This document shows, piece after piece, positions 24,223 through 33,757 of a stretch of 64,000 nt of DNA. A program made the translations under genes and the position numbers. Under the pieces are notes generated by a model. It had not been told where the DNA came from and did no database searches. It worked only from the letters and a program-made list of their open reading frames with translations. The first letter of the stretch is position 1, and every line of letters starts with the position of its first letter. The stretch is from Arthrobacter oryzae (GTDB taxonomy: Bacteria; Actinomycetota; Actinomycetes; Actinomycetales; Micrococcaceae), in contig NZ_RBIR01000012.1 in assembly GCF_003634095.1 (NCBI RefSeq), forward strand, positions 46,308 through 110,307, written 5' to 3'.

Positions 24223-26849
24223 AGCAACTCTCAACGGATGCCCGCTGGAGCGGCGGTTACGTACGCGATGCCCTCGGCGTCGACGTCGCCTCGGAACCCG
24301 GCCCCAGCGTGCTGCCGGTTAAGGCACTTGTCGGGCTGGCCCTGCGGCGCAATCCTAAAAGGGCCCACCTGCTTGTCTCCCAGGTGCTCGCCAAGCACGT
24401 CCCCACCGAACCCGGGATCGCGACCTCCGCGGGGCAGCTTCTGGGGCTCTTGGTCCGCAGGGAACTCGAACTCCCCGCGGCCGCCGGTCCGGACGCCGCC
24501 GCCGGATCGCTGACTGCCGTCATTGCCGAGGGCGCAGGCAGGCTGGCGAGTCTGCTGGACCGGGACATGACCCCGAACGGCGGAACGGCCCCGGACGAGG
24601 ACGGCCGACGCCGCAGAATTGCCGATTTGGCGGGCCTGGGCGAATTGCTCGCCCGATGGCAAACAGAACTTCCCGGCGTCGTAACCATCGGTTACGCAGA
24701 AACCGCCACCGGGTTGGGCCACCTGGTGGCCGGGCAACTAGGGACGTATTACATCCACTCGACACGGCAGAGCAGCAGCGGGGTGGAACCCTACGGCGCG
24801 TTCGAGGAAATGCATTCGCACGCAACCTCCCACCAGTTGCTGCCGACCAGCCGTGCTGCCCTGAACCTGGCCAAGACCGTAGTCCTGGTGGATGACGAGC
24901 TGAGCACAGGCTCCACGATTATCAACACCATCCGCGAATTGCACCGCACCGCACCGCACCGCCATTACGTCGTCGCCTCCCTAGTGGACTTGCGCTCCCC
25001 GGCAGACCGGGACCGCCTTGAGGAACTGGCGCGCGAGCTCGACTCCAGAATCAGCTCCGTGGCGCTGGCGCAGGGACGCATCCAACTGCCGCAAACGCTC
25101 GCGGCGGACGCGGCGGAACTGATCAGCAGCATCCCGCTCTCGCGCGCACCGGTCCCCGCGCCGGGCCAGATCCAACTGCTGGACCTGCGCGGCATCGTTC
25201 CACCAATCCGCAGCGCTCGCTTTGGCGTTGCCGGGCGTCCCGATCCGAACCAGGCGGCGCACATCGCGGGCGCCCTGGCCGATGCCCTTGGCAGCAGCGG
25301 CAGGGCGGGTGCCCGAGTGCTGGTCCTCGCCACGGAGGAATTCATGGCACTGCCACTGGCGGTCGCCGCCCGGCTGCAAGACCTGCGCCCTGACACTGAC
25401 ATCCGCTATTCCACCAGCACCCGCTCACCGATCGCCGCGCTGGACGAACCGGACTACGCGATCCGTTCGGCGATTGCCTTTGGCAGCGACGACGACGCCC
25501 CGGACGGACCGGGGCCGCGGTTTGCCTACAACTTCACGCACCCAGTAGGGCGCTTCGATACCGTGCTGATCATGGCGGAACCCGGCACCGCGGAGTCCGG
25601 GCTCTTGGGCCCCGGTAAGATCGCCGAGGCCGTTTCCGGCAGTGCCGACGATGTCCGGTTAGTAATGTTGCCGGTCCAGCAACCGTTCCCGACGCCGCTG
25701 CTAGGCCCCGCCTTTGGTTCCTATCAGCCGGAAGACGTTCAATGGCTGCTGAAGGACCTGAGTTCTGCCCAGCTGGAGGCGCCGAGGGAAGAGCGTGAGG
25801 CCGCCATCCAATCCGGCAAGGCCAGTTACGCCGAATCGCTGCCGCAGGAATTCGAACCTTCGCCCGAGTACGGCGCATTGTTCCAGTCCGCTCTGGAGAG
25901 CACTGCGGTCCGGATTGCGCACGCCGTAGGAACGCTGACCGAGCAGGTCCTGAAGCTGCGCGGCAACGCACCAGTGTTGGTTTCCCTTGCCCGCGCCGGA
26001 ACTCCCGTCGGGATCCTAATGAAGCGTTGGGCCTGGGAAGTCCACGGACTGAAACTGCAGCACTACGCCATCAGCATTGTCCGCGGCCTCGGCATCGACC
26101 AGACCGCCCTCGGCTATCTCGCGTCACAGCACAGCCCCGACGACATCATGTTTGTCGACGGCTGGACCGGAAAGGGAGCCATCGCCCGCGAACTCGCCGC
26201 CGCCGTCGAACTCTTCCGACAGACCGACGGGCCTGCGTTCCGTCCCGACCTTGCAGTTCTCGCCGACCCGGGGCATAGCGTCCGGATCTTCGGCACGCGG
26301 GACGACTATCTGGTTCCCTCAGCCTGCCTGAACTCGACCGTCTCCGGTCTCGTCTCCCGCACCGTTTTCAACAAGGCGCTGATCGGCCCAGGCGATTTCC
26401 ACGGGGCCAAGTTCTACTCGGAGCTGTCCGGCAGCGACGTCTCCCGCGACTTCCTGGCGGCCGTGACGGCCCAGTTCGCCAGCGTGCGGGAGGACGTCCT
26501 GCACTCAACGGCCGACGCCCCGTCCGACATCGCACGGCTCCCTGAAGCAGACTGGTCCGGATGGTCCGCCGTCGAGGACATCAGCCGCAGCTTCGGCATC
26601 AACAACGTAAACCTGGTCAAGCCAGGTGTCGGCGAAACCACCAGGGTCCTCCTGCGGCGCGTGCCTTGGAAGGTGCTGGTGCGCCCCGAGGCCGTCCCGG
26701 AACTCGCACATGTGTTGCATCTGGCCGATCAACGCGGCGTAGAGGTGCTGGAGGTCCCTGGCCTGGCCTACAGCTGCGTCGGACTGATCCACCCGTTGCA
26801 CACGCCGGGAGCGACCGGCGCCGATGGCAAGGCCGTGGTGGACGTATGA
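24219..26849 (+). CDS. PRTase-TRSP-PRTase-PELOTA fusion protein (876 aa)
   Basis: A multi-domain enzyme of the Ter biosynthetic module. Near residues 150-260 is the first phosphoribosyltransferase, with VTIGYAETATGLGHLVA and the PRPP loop VVLVDDELSTGST (221-233). A TRSP-like region follows (about 320-500). From about 570 the second PRTase (StiP type) has LVSLARAGTPVGILMKRW and FVDGWTGKGAIARELA. The C-terminus (VLLRRVPWKVLVRPEAVPEL ... RGVEVLEVPGLAYSCVGLI) matches the PELOTA RNA-binding domain. In many genomes these are separate genes; here all are fused. The start is set at the GTG overlapping the upstream stop, although the frame is open to 24129. The predicted role is ribosylation in a nucleotide-like product, possibly acting with RNA. 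Confidence 0.82.
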   Translation: MKQLSTDARWSGGYVRDALGVDVASEPGPSVLPVKALVGLALRRNPKRAHLLVSQVLAKHVPTEPGIATSAGQLLGLLVRRELELPAAAGPDAAAGSLTAVIAEGAGRLASLLDRDMTPNGGTAPDEDGRRRRIADLAGLGELLARWQTELPGVVTIGYAETATGLGHLVAGQLGTYYIHSTRQSSSGVEPYGAFEEMHSHATSHQLLPTSRAALNLAKTVVLVDDELSTGSTIINTIRELHRTAPHRHYVVASLVDLRSPADRDRLEELARELDSRISSVALAQGRIQLPQTLAADAAELISSIPLSRAPVPAPGQIQLLDLRGIVPPIRSARFGVAGRPDPNQAAHIAGALADALGSSGRAGARVLVLATEEFMALPLAVAARLQDLRPDTDIRYSTSTRSPIAALDEPDYAIRSAIAFGSDDDAPDGPGPRFAYNFTHPVGRFDTVLIMAEPGTAESGLLGPGKIAEAVSGSADDVRLVMLPVQQPFPTPLLGPAFGSYQPEDVQWLLKDLSSAQLEAPREEREAAIQSGKASYAESLPQEFEPSPEYGALFQSALESTAVRIAHAVGTLTEQVLKLRGNAPVLVSLARAGTPVGILMKRWAWEVHGLKLQHYAISIVRGLGIDQTALGYLASQHSPDDIMFVDGWTGKGAIARELAAAVELFRQTDGPAFRPDLAVLADPGHSVRIFGTRDDYLVPSACLNSTVSGLVSRTVFNKALIGPGDFHGAKFYSELSGSDVSRDFLAAVTAQFASVREDVLHSTADAPSDIARLPEADWSGWSAVEDISRSFGINNVNLVKPGVGETTRVLLRRVPWKVLVRPEAVPELAHVLHLADQRGVEVLEVPGLAYSCVGLIHPLHTPGATGADGKAVVDV

Positions 26850-27691
26850 GCGTTCACTCACGCGCCGAGCCGGTCATGGTGGCCAGCGACTTGGATCGCA
26901 CGCTGATTTATTCGGCGAACTCAATGGCGCTCATTGCAGGCGACAACCTGGCGCCCCGGATGGTGGTCGCCGAGGTGTATGACGGAGCGCCGCTGTCCTT
27001 TATGACCCGGACAGCGGAGGAGCTGCTGGAGGGGATCGTCGAGCGGAGCGTCTTCGTGCCCGTCACCACCCGCACACAGGCGCAGTTTTCCCGCGTGCGG
27101 CTGCCAGGTTCCGGCCGCGGGTACGCCGTGACGACCAACGGCGCAGTGCTGCTGCACAACGGCGAGCCGGACAGTGACTGGTCGCGGCATATCCAGCGGT
27201 CTGTGGGGTCCGGCTGTGCGCCCTTGGACGACGTGTTGGGCCATCTCAGGGGCGCGGCGGCGGTCCCCGCCGTCTTGCGGGTCCGGACCGCCGAAGAATA
27301 CTTTGTGTATTCGATCGTTGACCGGCAGGCGCTGCCCGACGGGTATCTGGACGAGCTCGACGCCTGGTGTGAGGCGCGCGGCTGGACGACCTCGTTGCAG
27401 GGCCGGAAGCTTTACTGCGTGCCGGCGCCGATCACCAAGGAAGCCGCTGTGAACGAGGTCCGGCGGCGGAGCGGATCAGGTCTTCTTCTAGCCGCCGGCG
27501 ACTCCCGGTTGGATGCGGGCATCCTCGAGCTGGCGGACATCGCGATCCGTCCAGCGCACGGCGAACTCGACAGCGACGCGTTCACCCTGCCGAACCTGGC
27601 GGTCACTTCGGCTTCAGGAATTCTGGCTGGCGAGGAGATCCTGCGTTTCGTCAGCCGCGTCCTCGCGGAAACCTTGGTTCCACTCCCCTAG
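26846..27691 (+). CDS. HAD-family phosphatase of the Ter cluster (281 aa)
   Basis: HAD motif I is ASDLDRTLIY (D15, D17) and the last motif is LAAGDSRLDAG; VPVTTRTQAQF supplies the Ser/Thr motif. It resembles the sucrose-phosphatase-like Cof branch. It would dephosphorylate the metabolite built by the lyase and PRTase enzymes. The ATG overlaps the stop of the PRTase fusion (ATGA), so it closes the operon. A decayed copy of its last third sits at 12525-12837. Confidence 0.87.
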   Translation: MSVHSRAEPVMVASDLDRTLIYSANSMALIAGDNLAPRMVVAEVYDGAPLSFMTRTAEELLEGIVERSVFVPVTTRTQAQFSRVRLPGSGRGYAVTTNGAVLLHNGEPDSDWSRHIQRSVGSGCAPLDDVLGHLRGAAAVPAVLRVRTAEEYFVYSIVDRQALPDGYLDELDAWCEARGWTTSLQGRKLYCVPAPITKEAAVNEVRRRSGSGLLLAAGDSRLDAGILELADIAIRPAHGELDSDAFTLPNLAVTSASGILAGEEILRFVSRVLAETLVPLP

Positions 27692-27845
27692 TTTGTCGCC
27701 AGACAGAGGCCGGTTGGCCGATCCGCGCTTTCGGCACTCCCAGCCGCTTCCTTCTGAAGGGCAACTGGACGACGTCGAGAGGTGAGTCCAAGCAGGGCGC
27801 GCACGGCGTTCTCCGCCATCCGGGCCGCTGTGCGACGATGTCGGA

Positions 27846-28703
27846 ATGGAACCGACGTCGGAAATACTGCGTTATGCCGCCTTCACCACCACCCCCGACG
27901 GGGGAAATCCAGCCGGAGTAGTCCTGGACGCAACCCGGCTCGACGACGCCCGGATGCAGGCCATCGCGGCCGACGTCGGCTACGCGGAAACGGTCTTTGT
28001 CACCGAAGCCGCGGTGGACGGCGACTCCCGCCGAAACCGTGTCCGGTACTTCTCCCCCATCGCCGAGGTGCCGTTTTGCGGCCATGCCACGATTGCTTTG
28101 GCCGTCGCACTGTCAGGACGCGATGGGGCGGGCACCTTTGTCTTCGACACGCCGGTGGGGCCAGTCGCCATCGAGACCACAGCCCAGGGCGCAGAGGTGA
28201 CGGCAAGCTTTACGAGCATAGAACCGCGAGTGGCCGAGTTCCCCGACGGCGTTCTGACCACCTTGCTCGGGTTGCTCGGCGTAAGCCTGGACGATCTGAA
28301 CCCCGCGTACCCTCCGATGATCGCTTTTGCCGGGAACTGGCACCCCATTCTCGTCTTCGCAAAACGAAAGACCTTCGACTCGTTCGTTTTCGACCCGGAT
28401 TCCATGCGCACGCTGATGGATGCCCAGAACTGGGCCGGCACCGTCACCACGCTCTACGAGATGGGCCCGGGCGAGTTCGACGCGCGCAACCTCTTCCCGG
28501 TGGGCACCATCACCGAAGATCCGGCGACCGGGTCGGCCGCCGCATCCTTCGGCGGATACCTCCGCTTGCTCTCACTCGTGGAGCCGCCCAGCCGCGTGAT
28601 CGTGCACCAAGGCAGCCACGTCGGCCGACCGAGCGTGCTCACCGTCGACATTCCTTCGTCCGGCGGGATTATCGTGAGCGGTGGAGCCGTCGAGATCAGC
28701 TGA
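27846..28703 (+). CDS. PhzF-family isomerase/epimerase (285 aa)
   Basis: A PhzF-fold enzyme: TTPDGGNPAGVVLDA, GYAETVFV with the catalytic Glu, VPFCGHATIALAVAL and ITEDPATGSAAASFGGYL are all family signatures. Members isomerise small acids such as dihydroanthranilate; the substrate here is not known and there is no phenazine cluster nearby, so the gene symbol phzF is not given. It stands alone between the Ter cluster and a convergent SnoaL gene, with a terminator downstream. Confidence 0.88.
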   Translation: MEPTSEILRYAAFTTTPDGGNPAGVVLDATRLDDARMQAIAADVGYAETVFVTEAAVDGDSRRNRVRYFSPIAEVPFCGHATIALAVALSGRDGAGTFVFDTPVGPVAIETTAQGAEVTASFTSIEPRVAEFPDGVLTTLLGLLGVSLDDLNPAYPPMIAFAGNWHPILVFAKRKTFDSFVFDPDSMRTLMDAQNWAGTVTTLYEMGPGEFDARNLFPVGTITEDPATGSAAASFGGYLRLLSLVEPPSRVIVHQGSHVGRPSVLTVDIPSSGGIIVSGGAVEIS

Positions 28704-28824
28704 ATCGTACGAACCGGTCGTAGGGCGAGCTCTTCCGTCGATCCAGCGTGACGGTCCGACTCGAGGATGTGTGGCCGGCACAGCGCCTGACACAACGATG
28801 CCCTCGACGCAGTCGACGCCGAAA

Positions 28825-28868
28825 GGCTGTCCGCGCTTCCCGGTACGGAACGTGGACAGCCACTTTTT
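28825..28868 (+). terminator. Terminator after the PhzF gene
   Basis: Stem GGCTGTCC (28825-28832) with GGACAGCC (28854-28861), continued inward by further pairs with one mismatch to a CGGTAC loop, then ACTTTTT. It lies about 120 bases after the PhzF stop. Confidence 0.75.
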
Positions 28869-28901
28869 GCGGGGCGTCGGCCCTGTTGTTCGTCGACAGG
28901 T

Positions 28902-29321
28902 TCAGCCAACCGCCACGGCGCCAATCTGCCGCATGAGGCTCAGGTTGTCCGTGGTACCCCAGTGCTCGGCCACCTTGCCTCCCTCGACACGGATGATGTC
29001 AGTGCAGTCGAACTCGACGCTCTTGCCCGTTGCCGGCATACCGGCCAGGTCCCCGCGATGCGTACCCGTAAGAACAACATGGCACGCCTCCAGGTTTCCG
29101 GCGGCCACCTTGGGCATGATCTCCTTGACTTTGATGTCCGGGAAAGCCGACCGCATCGTGGTCACAAAGTACTTGACGCCGTCCTTGCCGGTCGGCTGCC
29201 CGGGCAGGGCCTCTTCGTGATCTACAAAGCTGTCCGCGGCCAGCTCATCAATGAGGGCGAGATTTCCACTCTCAATGACGTCCCTGTAAAACCTCTCAAG
29301 CAATCCAACACCTTCAGACAT
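28902..29321 (-). CDS. SnoaL-like ester cyclase family protein (139 aa)
   Basis: A small NTF2-fold protein with FYRDVIESGNLALIDELAAD, FVDHEEALPGQPTGKDGVK, TGTHRGDLAGMPATGKSVEF and VEGGKVAEHWGTTD, the normal pattern of SnoaL-like 'ester cyclase' proteins. The start has AGGAG seven bases upstream. Function is unassigned; most members act on small aromatic or polyketide-like compounds or bind a ligand. It is convergent with PhzF. Confidence 0.87.
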   Translation of the reverse strand: MSEGVGLLERFYRDVIESGNLALIDELAADSFVDHEEALPGQPTGKDGVKYFVTTMRSAFPDIKVKEIMPKVAAGNLEACHVVLTGTHRGDLAGMPATGKSVEFDCTDIIRVEGGKVAEHWGTTDNLSLMRQIGAVAVG

Positions 29322-29960
29322 TTCCGACTCCTTGTAGGCGAGAGACCGAATTTTGGATCCCCCCGGCGTCTTGAACCGGCCGCGCGCAGACCCACTCCAT
29401 CAGGTCGGCCTTCCGGGCAACGCCCCGGACCGCAGCGCGGGTCGCCGCCGGATGCCACGTTTTATCGCCATACTTTCTGGCGGTTAACGGGAGGGACTCT
29501 CCCTTGCTGGCTCCGCGGCCAGGCTTCAGCGGCCCGTGTTGGGCGCCAAACAATACTGTGAAAAAACGAGTGAGGAACGGGCGAAACGCCTCGTTAAGGC
29601 AGAACTTATTCCGGCCCTTCCGGCGTGTCAAGATGTCATTGCTCGGGCCGCGCGCAGCCGCCGCCGGGGCAGTACCCACGCAACGAATCCGGCGCATGAA
29701 TGGTCCCCTCGGCGGCGTCCGTGGCACCACTGACCAGCGAAGCCGCCCCGGACGGTGAAGCCATCAAAGCCGTGCGTCGCTCCACCAGGCAACTGACCAG
29801 CACGCGGGGATTTCCGGCCTCCCGGCCAACAACATACCGTTATCCACCCGAGCCGGACTCCCCTGCGACGTGAGTATTGTGGGTCCGGTACACCGCGACG
29901 CCGGTCTCCTCCGCGTGGCCCGCCAGATCAGCGACCAACTCCAGCAGCGAAAGATGACCC
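29322..29960. other. 639 bases without a supported gene
   Basis: Only short or overlapping frames are seen. At the right end, 29868-29966 on the plus strand reads VSIVGPVHRDAGLLRVARQ then ISDQLQQRKM and a stop, which looks like the last residues of an IclR-type regulator (family tails often run ISxxGP..R ... A..IS..L). If so, this is the tail of a deleted regulator. The stretch at 29550-29720 has a helical-looking frame but no recognisable family. Confidence 0.3.
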
Positions 29961-30686
29961 ATGCGTAAAAGATTGAAGTCCGCCGAACCGGCCCGGCTGC
30001 ACCTGATCCTCATGCTGATCCTGACGTTCTCCACCGGAGTCATCGACGCCGTGGGTTATCTGGGCCTCGACCGGGTCTTCACCGGCAACATGACCGGCAA
30101 CGTCGTCATCCTGGGCATGGCCTTGATCGGCGGGAACAACTTGCCCGTGGTGGGGCCCTCGATTGCCCTGGGCTGTTTCATGCTCGGCGCCGTGATCGCC
30201 GGACGCACCCTGCGGCCCGAACCGGCAGGCTGGAGCCGGCGGACCACGGCCCTGCTGGCCGCCGTCGGGGTGACCATGACGGCGGTGGCCGCCGTCCTGT
30301 TTGTCCATGCCCCGCACGGCGGCGATCCCGTCACCCTGGCGATTACCGGCGCGCTGGCGGTCGCGATGGGAATCCAGGCCGCCACGGCCCGCCACCTCAG
30401 CGTCAAGGACGTCACCACCGTAGTGGTCACCTCGACGCTGACCGGGCTGGCGGCCGATTCCCGCCTCGGCGGCGGCAAGGGCGCCCATGCGGGCCGCCGC
30501 TTCAGCGCCGTCGTCCTCATCCTGGCCGGCGCCACCGTCGGCGCAGCCCTGCTGCATCTGCATCCGGGCTACGGCGTCCTGCTCACCGCGGTGCTCACCG
30601 TGAGCGTGGCCCTCGCCGGCGGCACCGCCCGGCTGCGGGCGCAGGCGCCCGCAGCCGAACCAGCCGTACCGGCGGAGTCTCGCTGA
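29961..30686 (+). CDS. YoaK/DUF1275 family membrane protein (241 aa)
   Basis: Six or so membrane spans, with the DUF1275 signature FSTGVIDAVGYLGLDRVFTGNMTGN split across the first span and loop, and GIQAATARHLSVKDVTTVVVTSTLTGL in the second half. The family is widespread and of unknown function. It is convergent with the MFS gene at 30703. Confidence 0.88.
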   Translation: MRKRLKSAEPARLHLILMLILTFSTGVIDAVGYLGLDRVFTGNMTGNVVILGMALIGGNNLPVVGPSIALGCFMLGAVIAGRTLRPEPAGWSRRTTALLAAVGVTMTAVAAVLFVHAPHGGDPVTLAITGALAVAMGIQAATARHLSVKDVTTVVVTSTLTGLAADSRLGGGKGAHAGRRFSAVVLILAGATVGAALLHLHPGYGVLLTAVLTVSVALAGGTARLRAQAPAAEPAVPAESR

Positions 30687-30702
30687 TAGGCACCCGGCGG
30701 TC

Positions 30703-32067
30703 CTAGACTTTCACCCGCTCCCGCCACGCCAGCGACACCACAAGCACCAACGCGCCCAGCCCCAGCATCACGAACACCATCAGTCCCCAGTTCGCTTGGT
30801 TGACGCCGCTGCCGTAGAAGATGCCGATCAGCACGGTCGCCGTGATCGCGCCCAGGTAGCGGCAGGTCTGAAAGATCCCGGCGGCCACCCCGCGCTCCTC
30901 CGGCCGGGTGGACACGTACATGCCCTGGCTTGAGGAAATCGCGACCACGCAATACGGCACGCCCAGCAGCGCGGTCAGGGCGAGCACCAACGGGACAGCC
31001 AGGGACGCCGTCAGCAGCCACATCGCCCCCGACGCCACGATGAGCAGCACGACGCCGGCGATCAGCACCCGCCGCACGCCGAACCTGTCGATCGCGCGGA
31101 CCGCGAACGGCGTCCCGACCACCGAGATCGCGGCGAGCGGCAGCATGAGGATACCGACGACGCCGGGATCGTAGCCGCCGGCGGTCTGCAGCAGCTGCGG
31201 CAGGCCGAAGAACGCGAAGTAGTAGACGCCGTTGAACAGCGCAAAGCCCAGATAGACCAGCAGCAACGGCCGGTTGCGGCCCAGCAGCCGCAGGTCCAGG
31301 AACGGCGGCCTGAACCGCAGCTCGCGCCACGCGAACAGCACCGCGAGGAGCAGCCCTCCCCCGAGCAGCCACCACCGGTAGGCCGGGAGCACGTTCAGGA
31401 GCGCCATCATCACCAGCACCAGGGCGCCGATGAAGGCCCCGATGCCGGGCAGGTCCGAGTCGCGGACCAGCTCCGAGACCCGGCCGCGTTCCCGGGCGGC
31501 GTCCGCGGGGGCAAAGCGCCGGACCACGAAGATCGCCACCAGCGAGAGCGGGACGTTGATCAGGAACAAAGCCTGCCACCCCACCAGGCTCACCAGCAGC
31601 CCGCCCACCACGGGGCCGACGGCGGCCGCCGACGTGTTCGCCATCTGGATCCGGCCCAGCGGCCGCGTGGATTTCACATTTGCCTGCCTCGCCAGCGCCG
31701 CGACCATGACGACGGCGCTCGGGTACGCCGTCGCCGTCCCGAGCGCCATGAACGCCCGCGCCACGCAGAGCAGCGCGAAGTTCGGCGCGAACGGAGCGAG
31801 CACACAGGTCGCGGCCACCAGGGTCATGCCCAGCAGGAACAGCCGCCGCGGGCCGAACCGGTCCGCCAGCCGGCCCATGAGCGGCTGGCCCGCCGCGGAG
31901 GTGAGGTAGAACGCGGTGATCACCCAGGTGACCGTGGCGACGTCGAGCCCGAAGTCCTCGCGCAGCACCACCAGGGCGACGGCGATCATCGAGGAATTCA
32001 GCGGGTTCAGCGACGTGCCTAGACTAAGTCCGGCGACGGCTAGTCCCGTCCGGGAAGAGTTGCTCAC
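30703..32067 (-). CDS. MFS transporter, probable drug efflux (about 454 aa)
   Basis: Twelve or more hydrophobic spans, the MFS loop motif GQPLMGRLADRFGPRRLFLLG after the second span, and a central charged loop (RRFAPADAARERGR). The start MSNSSRTGLAVAG fits best just before the first span; the frame stays open to 32232 but that extra part is not membrane-like. Substrate unknown; proton-driven export of small drugs is the common role. Confidence 0.85.
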   Translation of the reverse strand: MSNSSRTGLAVAGLSLGTSLNPLNSSMIAVALVVLREDFGLDVATVTWVITAFYLTSAAGQPLMGRLADRFGPRRLFLLGMTLVAATCVLAPFAPNFALLCVARAFMALGTATAYPSAVVMVAALARQANVKSTRPLGRIQMANTSAAAVGPVVGGLLVSLVGWQALFLINVPLSLVAIFVVRRFAPADAARERGRVSELVRDSDLPGIGAFIGALVLVMMALLNVLPAYRWWLLGGGLLLAVLFAWRELRFRPPFLDLRLLGRNRPLLLVYLGFALFNGVYYFAFFGLPQLLQTAGGYDPGVVGILMLPLAAISVVGTPFAVRAIDRFGVRRVLIAGVVLLIVASGAMWLLTASLAVPLVLALTALLGVPYCVVAISSSQGMYVSTRPEERGVAAGIFQTCRYLGAITATVLIGIFYGSGVNQANWGLMVFVMLGLGALVLVVSLAWRERVKV

Positions 32068-32650
32068 GGCAACAGTCTGTCCCAAGGCCGCCGCTGACCG
32101 GAACTCCATGACGGGCGAGTTCGACGCCGACTGCTTCAACTGCGGGCGTTCAGCCAAACATGACCCGTGGGCGATCATGTCGCGAGAATTGCCAGGCATA
32201 TCTTCGCGCTCTGAATTTGACCTGTTCTGCACGTTGCTGCTCGATGCTGAATCGCCGACTCTTCGGGTGAACGGTGCTTATCCCAAGTTTTCCGGTTCAA
32301 CGATCATTCTGGAATTTCTAGACACCGGCGGCATCGTGTTCAATGACCGTCGTTTCGAGCTTCCGATGAAGGTTTCGTTCTTCGCGACAGCGTAGGGCGA
32401 TAACGGCGTCAAACTCGATTGCACGGCAATCTTCTGTGTATTCTCTGAATGGGCAGCGACGCCGCACATTGCGTTGGGGGAAATGGGCATGAATAACGTT
32501 CAAAACGGGCTTAGTCCGCAGCGGTCCCGACTGCTCCCAGCGCAAATGTCGCGCCCCGAACTGGCCAAAATGCCAGCCAATACAACTCGAACCGCACCTC
32601 GCACTTAGCCTCGGCTGCCCGCCACAGGGCTGCCCAAGAAAAGGGTCTCA
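32068..32650. other. 583 bases between divergent MFS and TM2 genes
   Basis: No supported gene. The centre (about 32190-32500) is more AT-rich than its surroundings, and its frames (for example 32278-32490 minus) do not resemble known proteins. It probably contains promoters in both directions and may be old inserted DNA. Confidence 0.4.
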
Positions 32651-33388
32651 ATGAGCCAGCCAACACCCCCTCCCGCAGGTCCCCCAGCATCGTACCCGCC
32701 GGCGCCTGTACCCTACCCGGGAACTCCTGCGGGTTATCAGGATGTCCCCGAGGCATTTCGGAAGACTCAGTCCAGCCAGCAGTATGCCGTCGGCGGCAAG
32801 TCGTTTTTGACAGCTTGGCTTCTGTCCCTGCTCCTCGGCGTCTTCGGTGTCGACCGCTTCTACCTAGGCAAGAACGGTACCGGCATCCTCAAGCTCGTCA
32901 CATTTGGTGGCTTCGGAATCTGGGCTCTTGTGGACCTAATTCTCATCCTCACCAACAAGCAGACAGACAAACAAGGATACAAACTTGCGGGTTACGACCA
33001 GCACAAAAAGGTCGCCCTCATCGTCACTGCGGTCGTAATGGTGCTCGGCTTCATCTTTAACTCAACCCGACCCGCTCCGGCGTTAACCCCTGCCACTGCT
33101 CCGGTGACTTATCCGGCCGCTTCGACTACTACCCCCGCCGCCCCTGTGGCAGCCGCACCAGCAGCTTCGGCCGCGCCCCTGGCGGCTGTCATTCCGGCAG
33201 CCGTCGCGGGGACCAACGCCGAAGCCTTGGACGATGATCTGAAGGCTCTGGGCTTCAAGAAGGTCATATACAACTCGGACACAGGGAAGACCGTTCTCCT
33301 GCTCAGTAACTGGACCGTAACGGGTATCGACAACCCCGGCGTGGAACAGTCGACTGATAAGGCCGTAGTCGTCCACGTGAAAAAGTAG
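32651..33388 (+). CDS. TM2-domain protein with C-terminal PASTA-like region (245 aa)
   Basis: A Pro-rich cytoplasmic N-terminus, then a TM2 domain (FLTAWLLSLLLGVFGVDRFYLG ... GILKLVTFGGFGIWALVDLIL with the DRFYLG turn), a third span (KVALIVTAVVMVLGFIF), an Ala/Pro/Thr linker, and a last ~60 residues (AEALDDDLKALGFKKVIY ... VLLLSNWTVTGIDNPG) that resemble a diverged PASTA domain. It resembles the PASTA lipoprotein at 13049 in its last domain. It likely sits in the membrane with the PASTA part outside. Confidence 0.8.
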   Translation: MSQPTPPPAGPPASYPPAPVPYPGTPAGYQDVPEAFRKTQSSQQYAVGGKSFLTAWLLSLLLGVFGVDRFYLGKNGTGILKLVTFGGFGIWALVDLILILTNKQTDKQGYKLAGYDQHKKVALIVTAVVMVLGFIFNSTRPAPALTPATAPVTYPAASTTTPAAPVAAAPAASAAPLAAVIPAAVAGTNAEALDDDLKALGFKKVIYNSDTGKTVLLLSNWTVTGIDNPGVEQSTDKAVVVHVKK

Positions 33389-33757
33389 TCCACCGGGCTC
33401 CGACGCGGACGGCCCACGAAATTGGTCCGCGTCGGAGCCGCGGCCGCGGCAAGCATTGTAGCGAGTACCGCTTGTCCAGGGTGGCGCCGCTCCTCGGCCT
33501 GGACCTCGACGACGCCGGCACCCGCCTGCTCGTGTGGCTGCAGCTATGGGCCCGACACAACTAGCTGCCATCCCCCGCGGCACCTGGCCGGTTGGAGCGT
33601 CACGCAGGACAGACTTTGGGCCCTGCGTCAGCCGGGCTCTCCCGGAATACCAGGGAATACCTCAGGGCCGGGGCCCCAAAAACTGCCGGGAGTGACGTGT
33701 GGCGGGCAGCGATAAGTGGATTAGGGCTCCCGGGCGGTCAGGCGCCTCGCAACGCGA
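33389..33757. other. Convergent gap with a 15-bp perfect inverted repeat
   Basis: Eight bases after the TM2 gene, GGCTCCGACGCGGAC (33396-33410) pairs perfectly with 33425-33439 across a 14-base loop. No U-run follows, but the place between convergent genes suggests a two-way terminator. The rest of the gap (about 33440-33757) has no supported gene. Confidence 0.6.

Noticed and set aside
29314..29730. 138-codon minus-strand frame
   Set aside because: Composition and lack of a ribosome site look random; it also overlaps the start region of the SnoaL gene.
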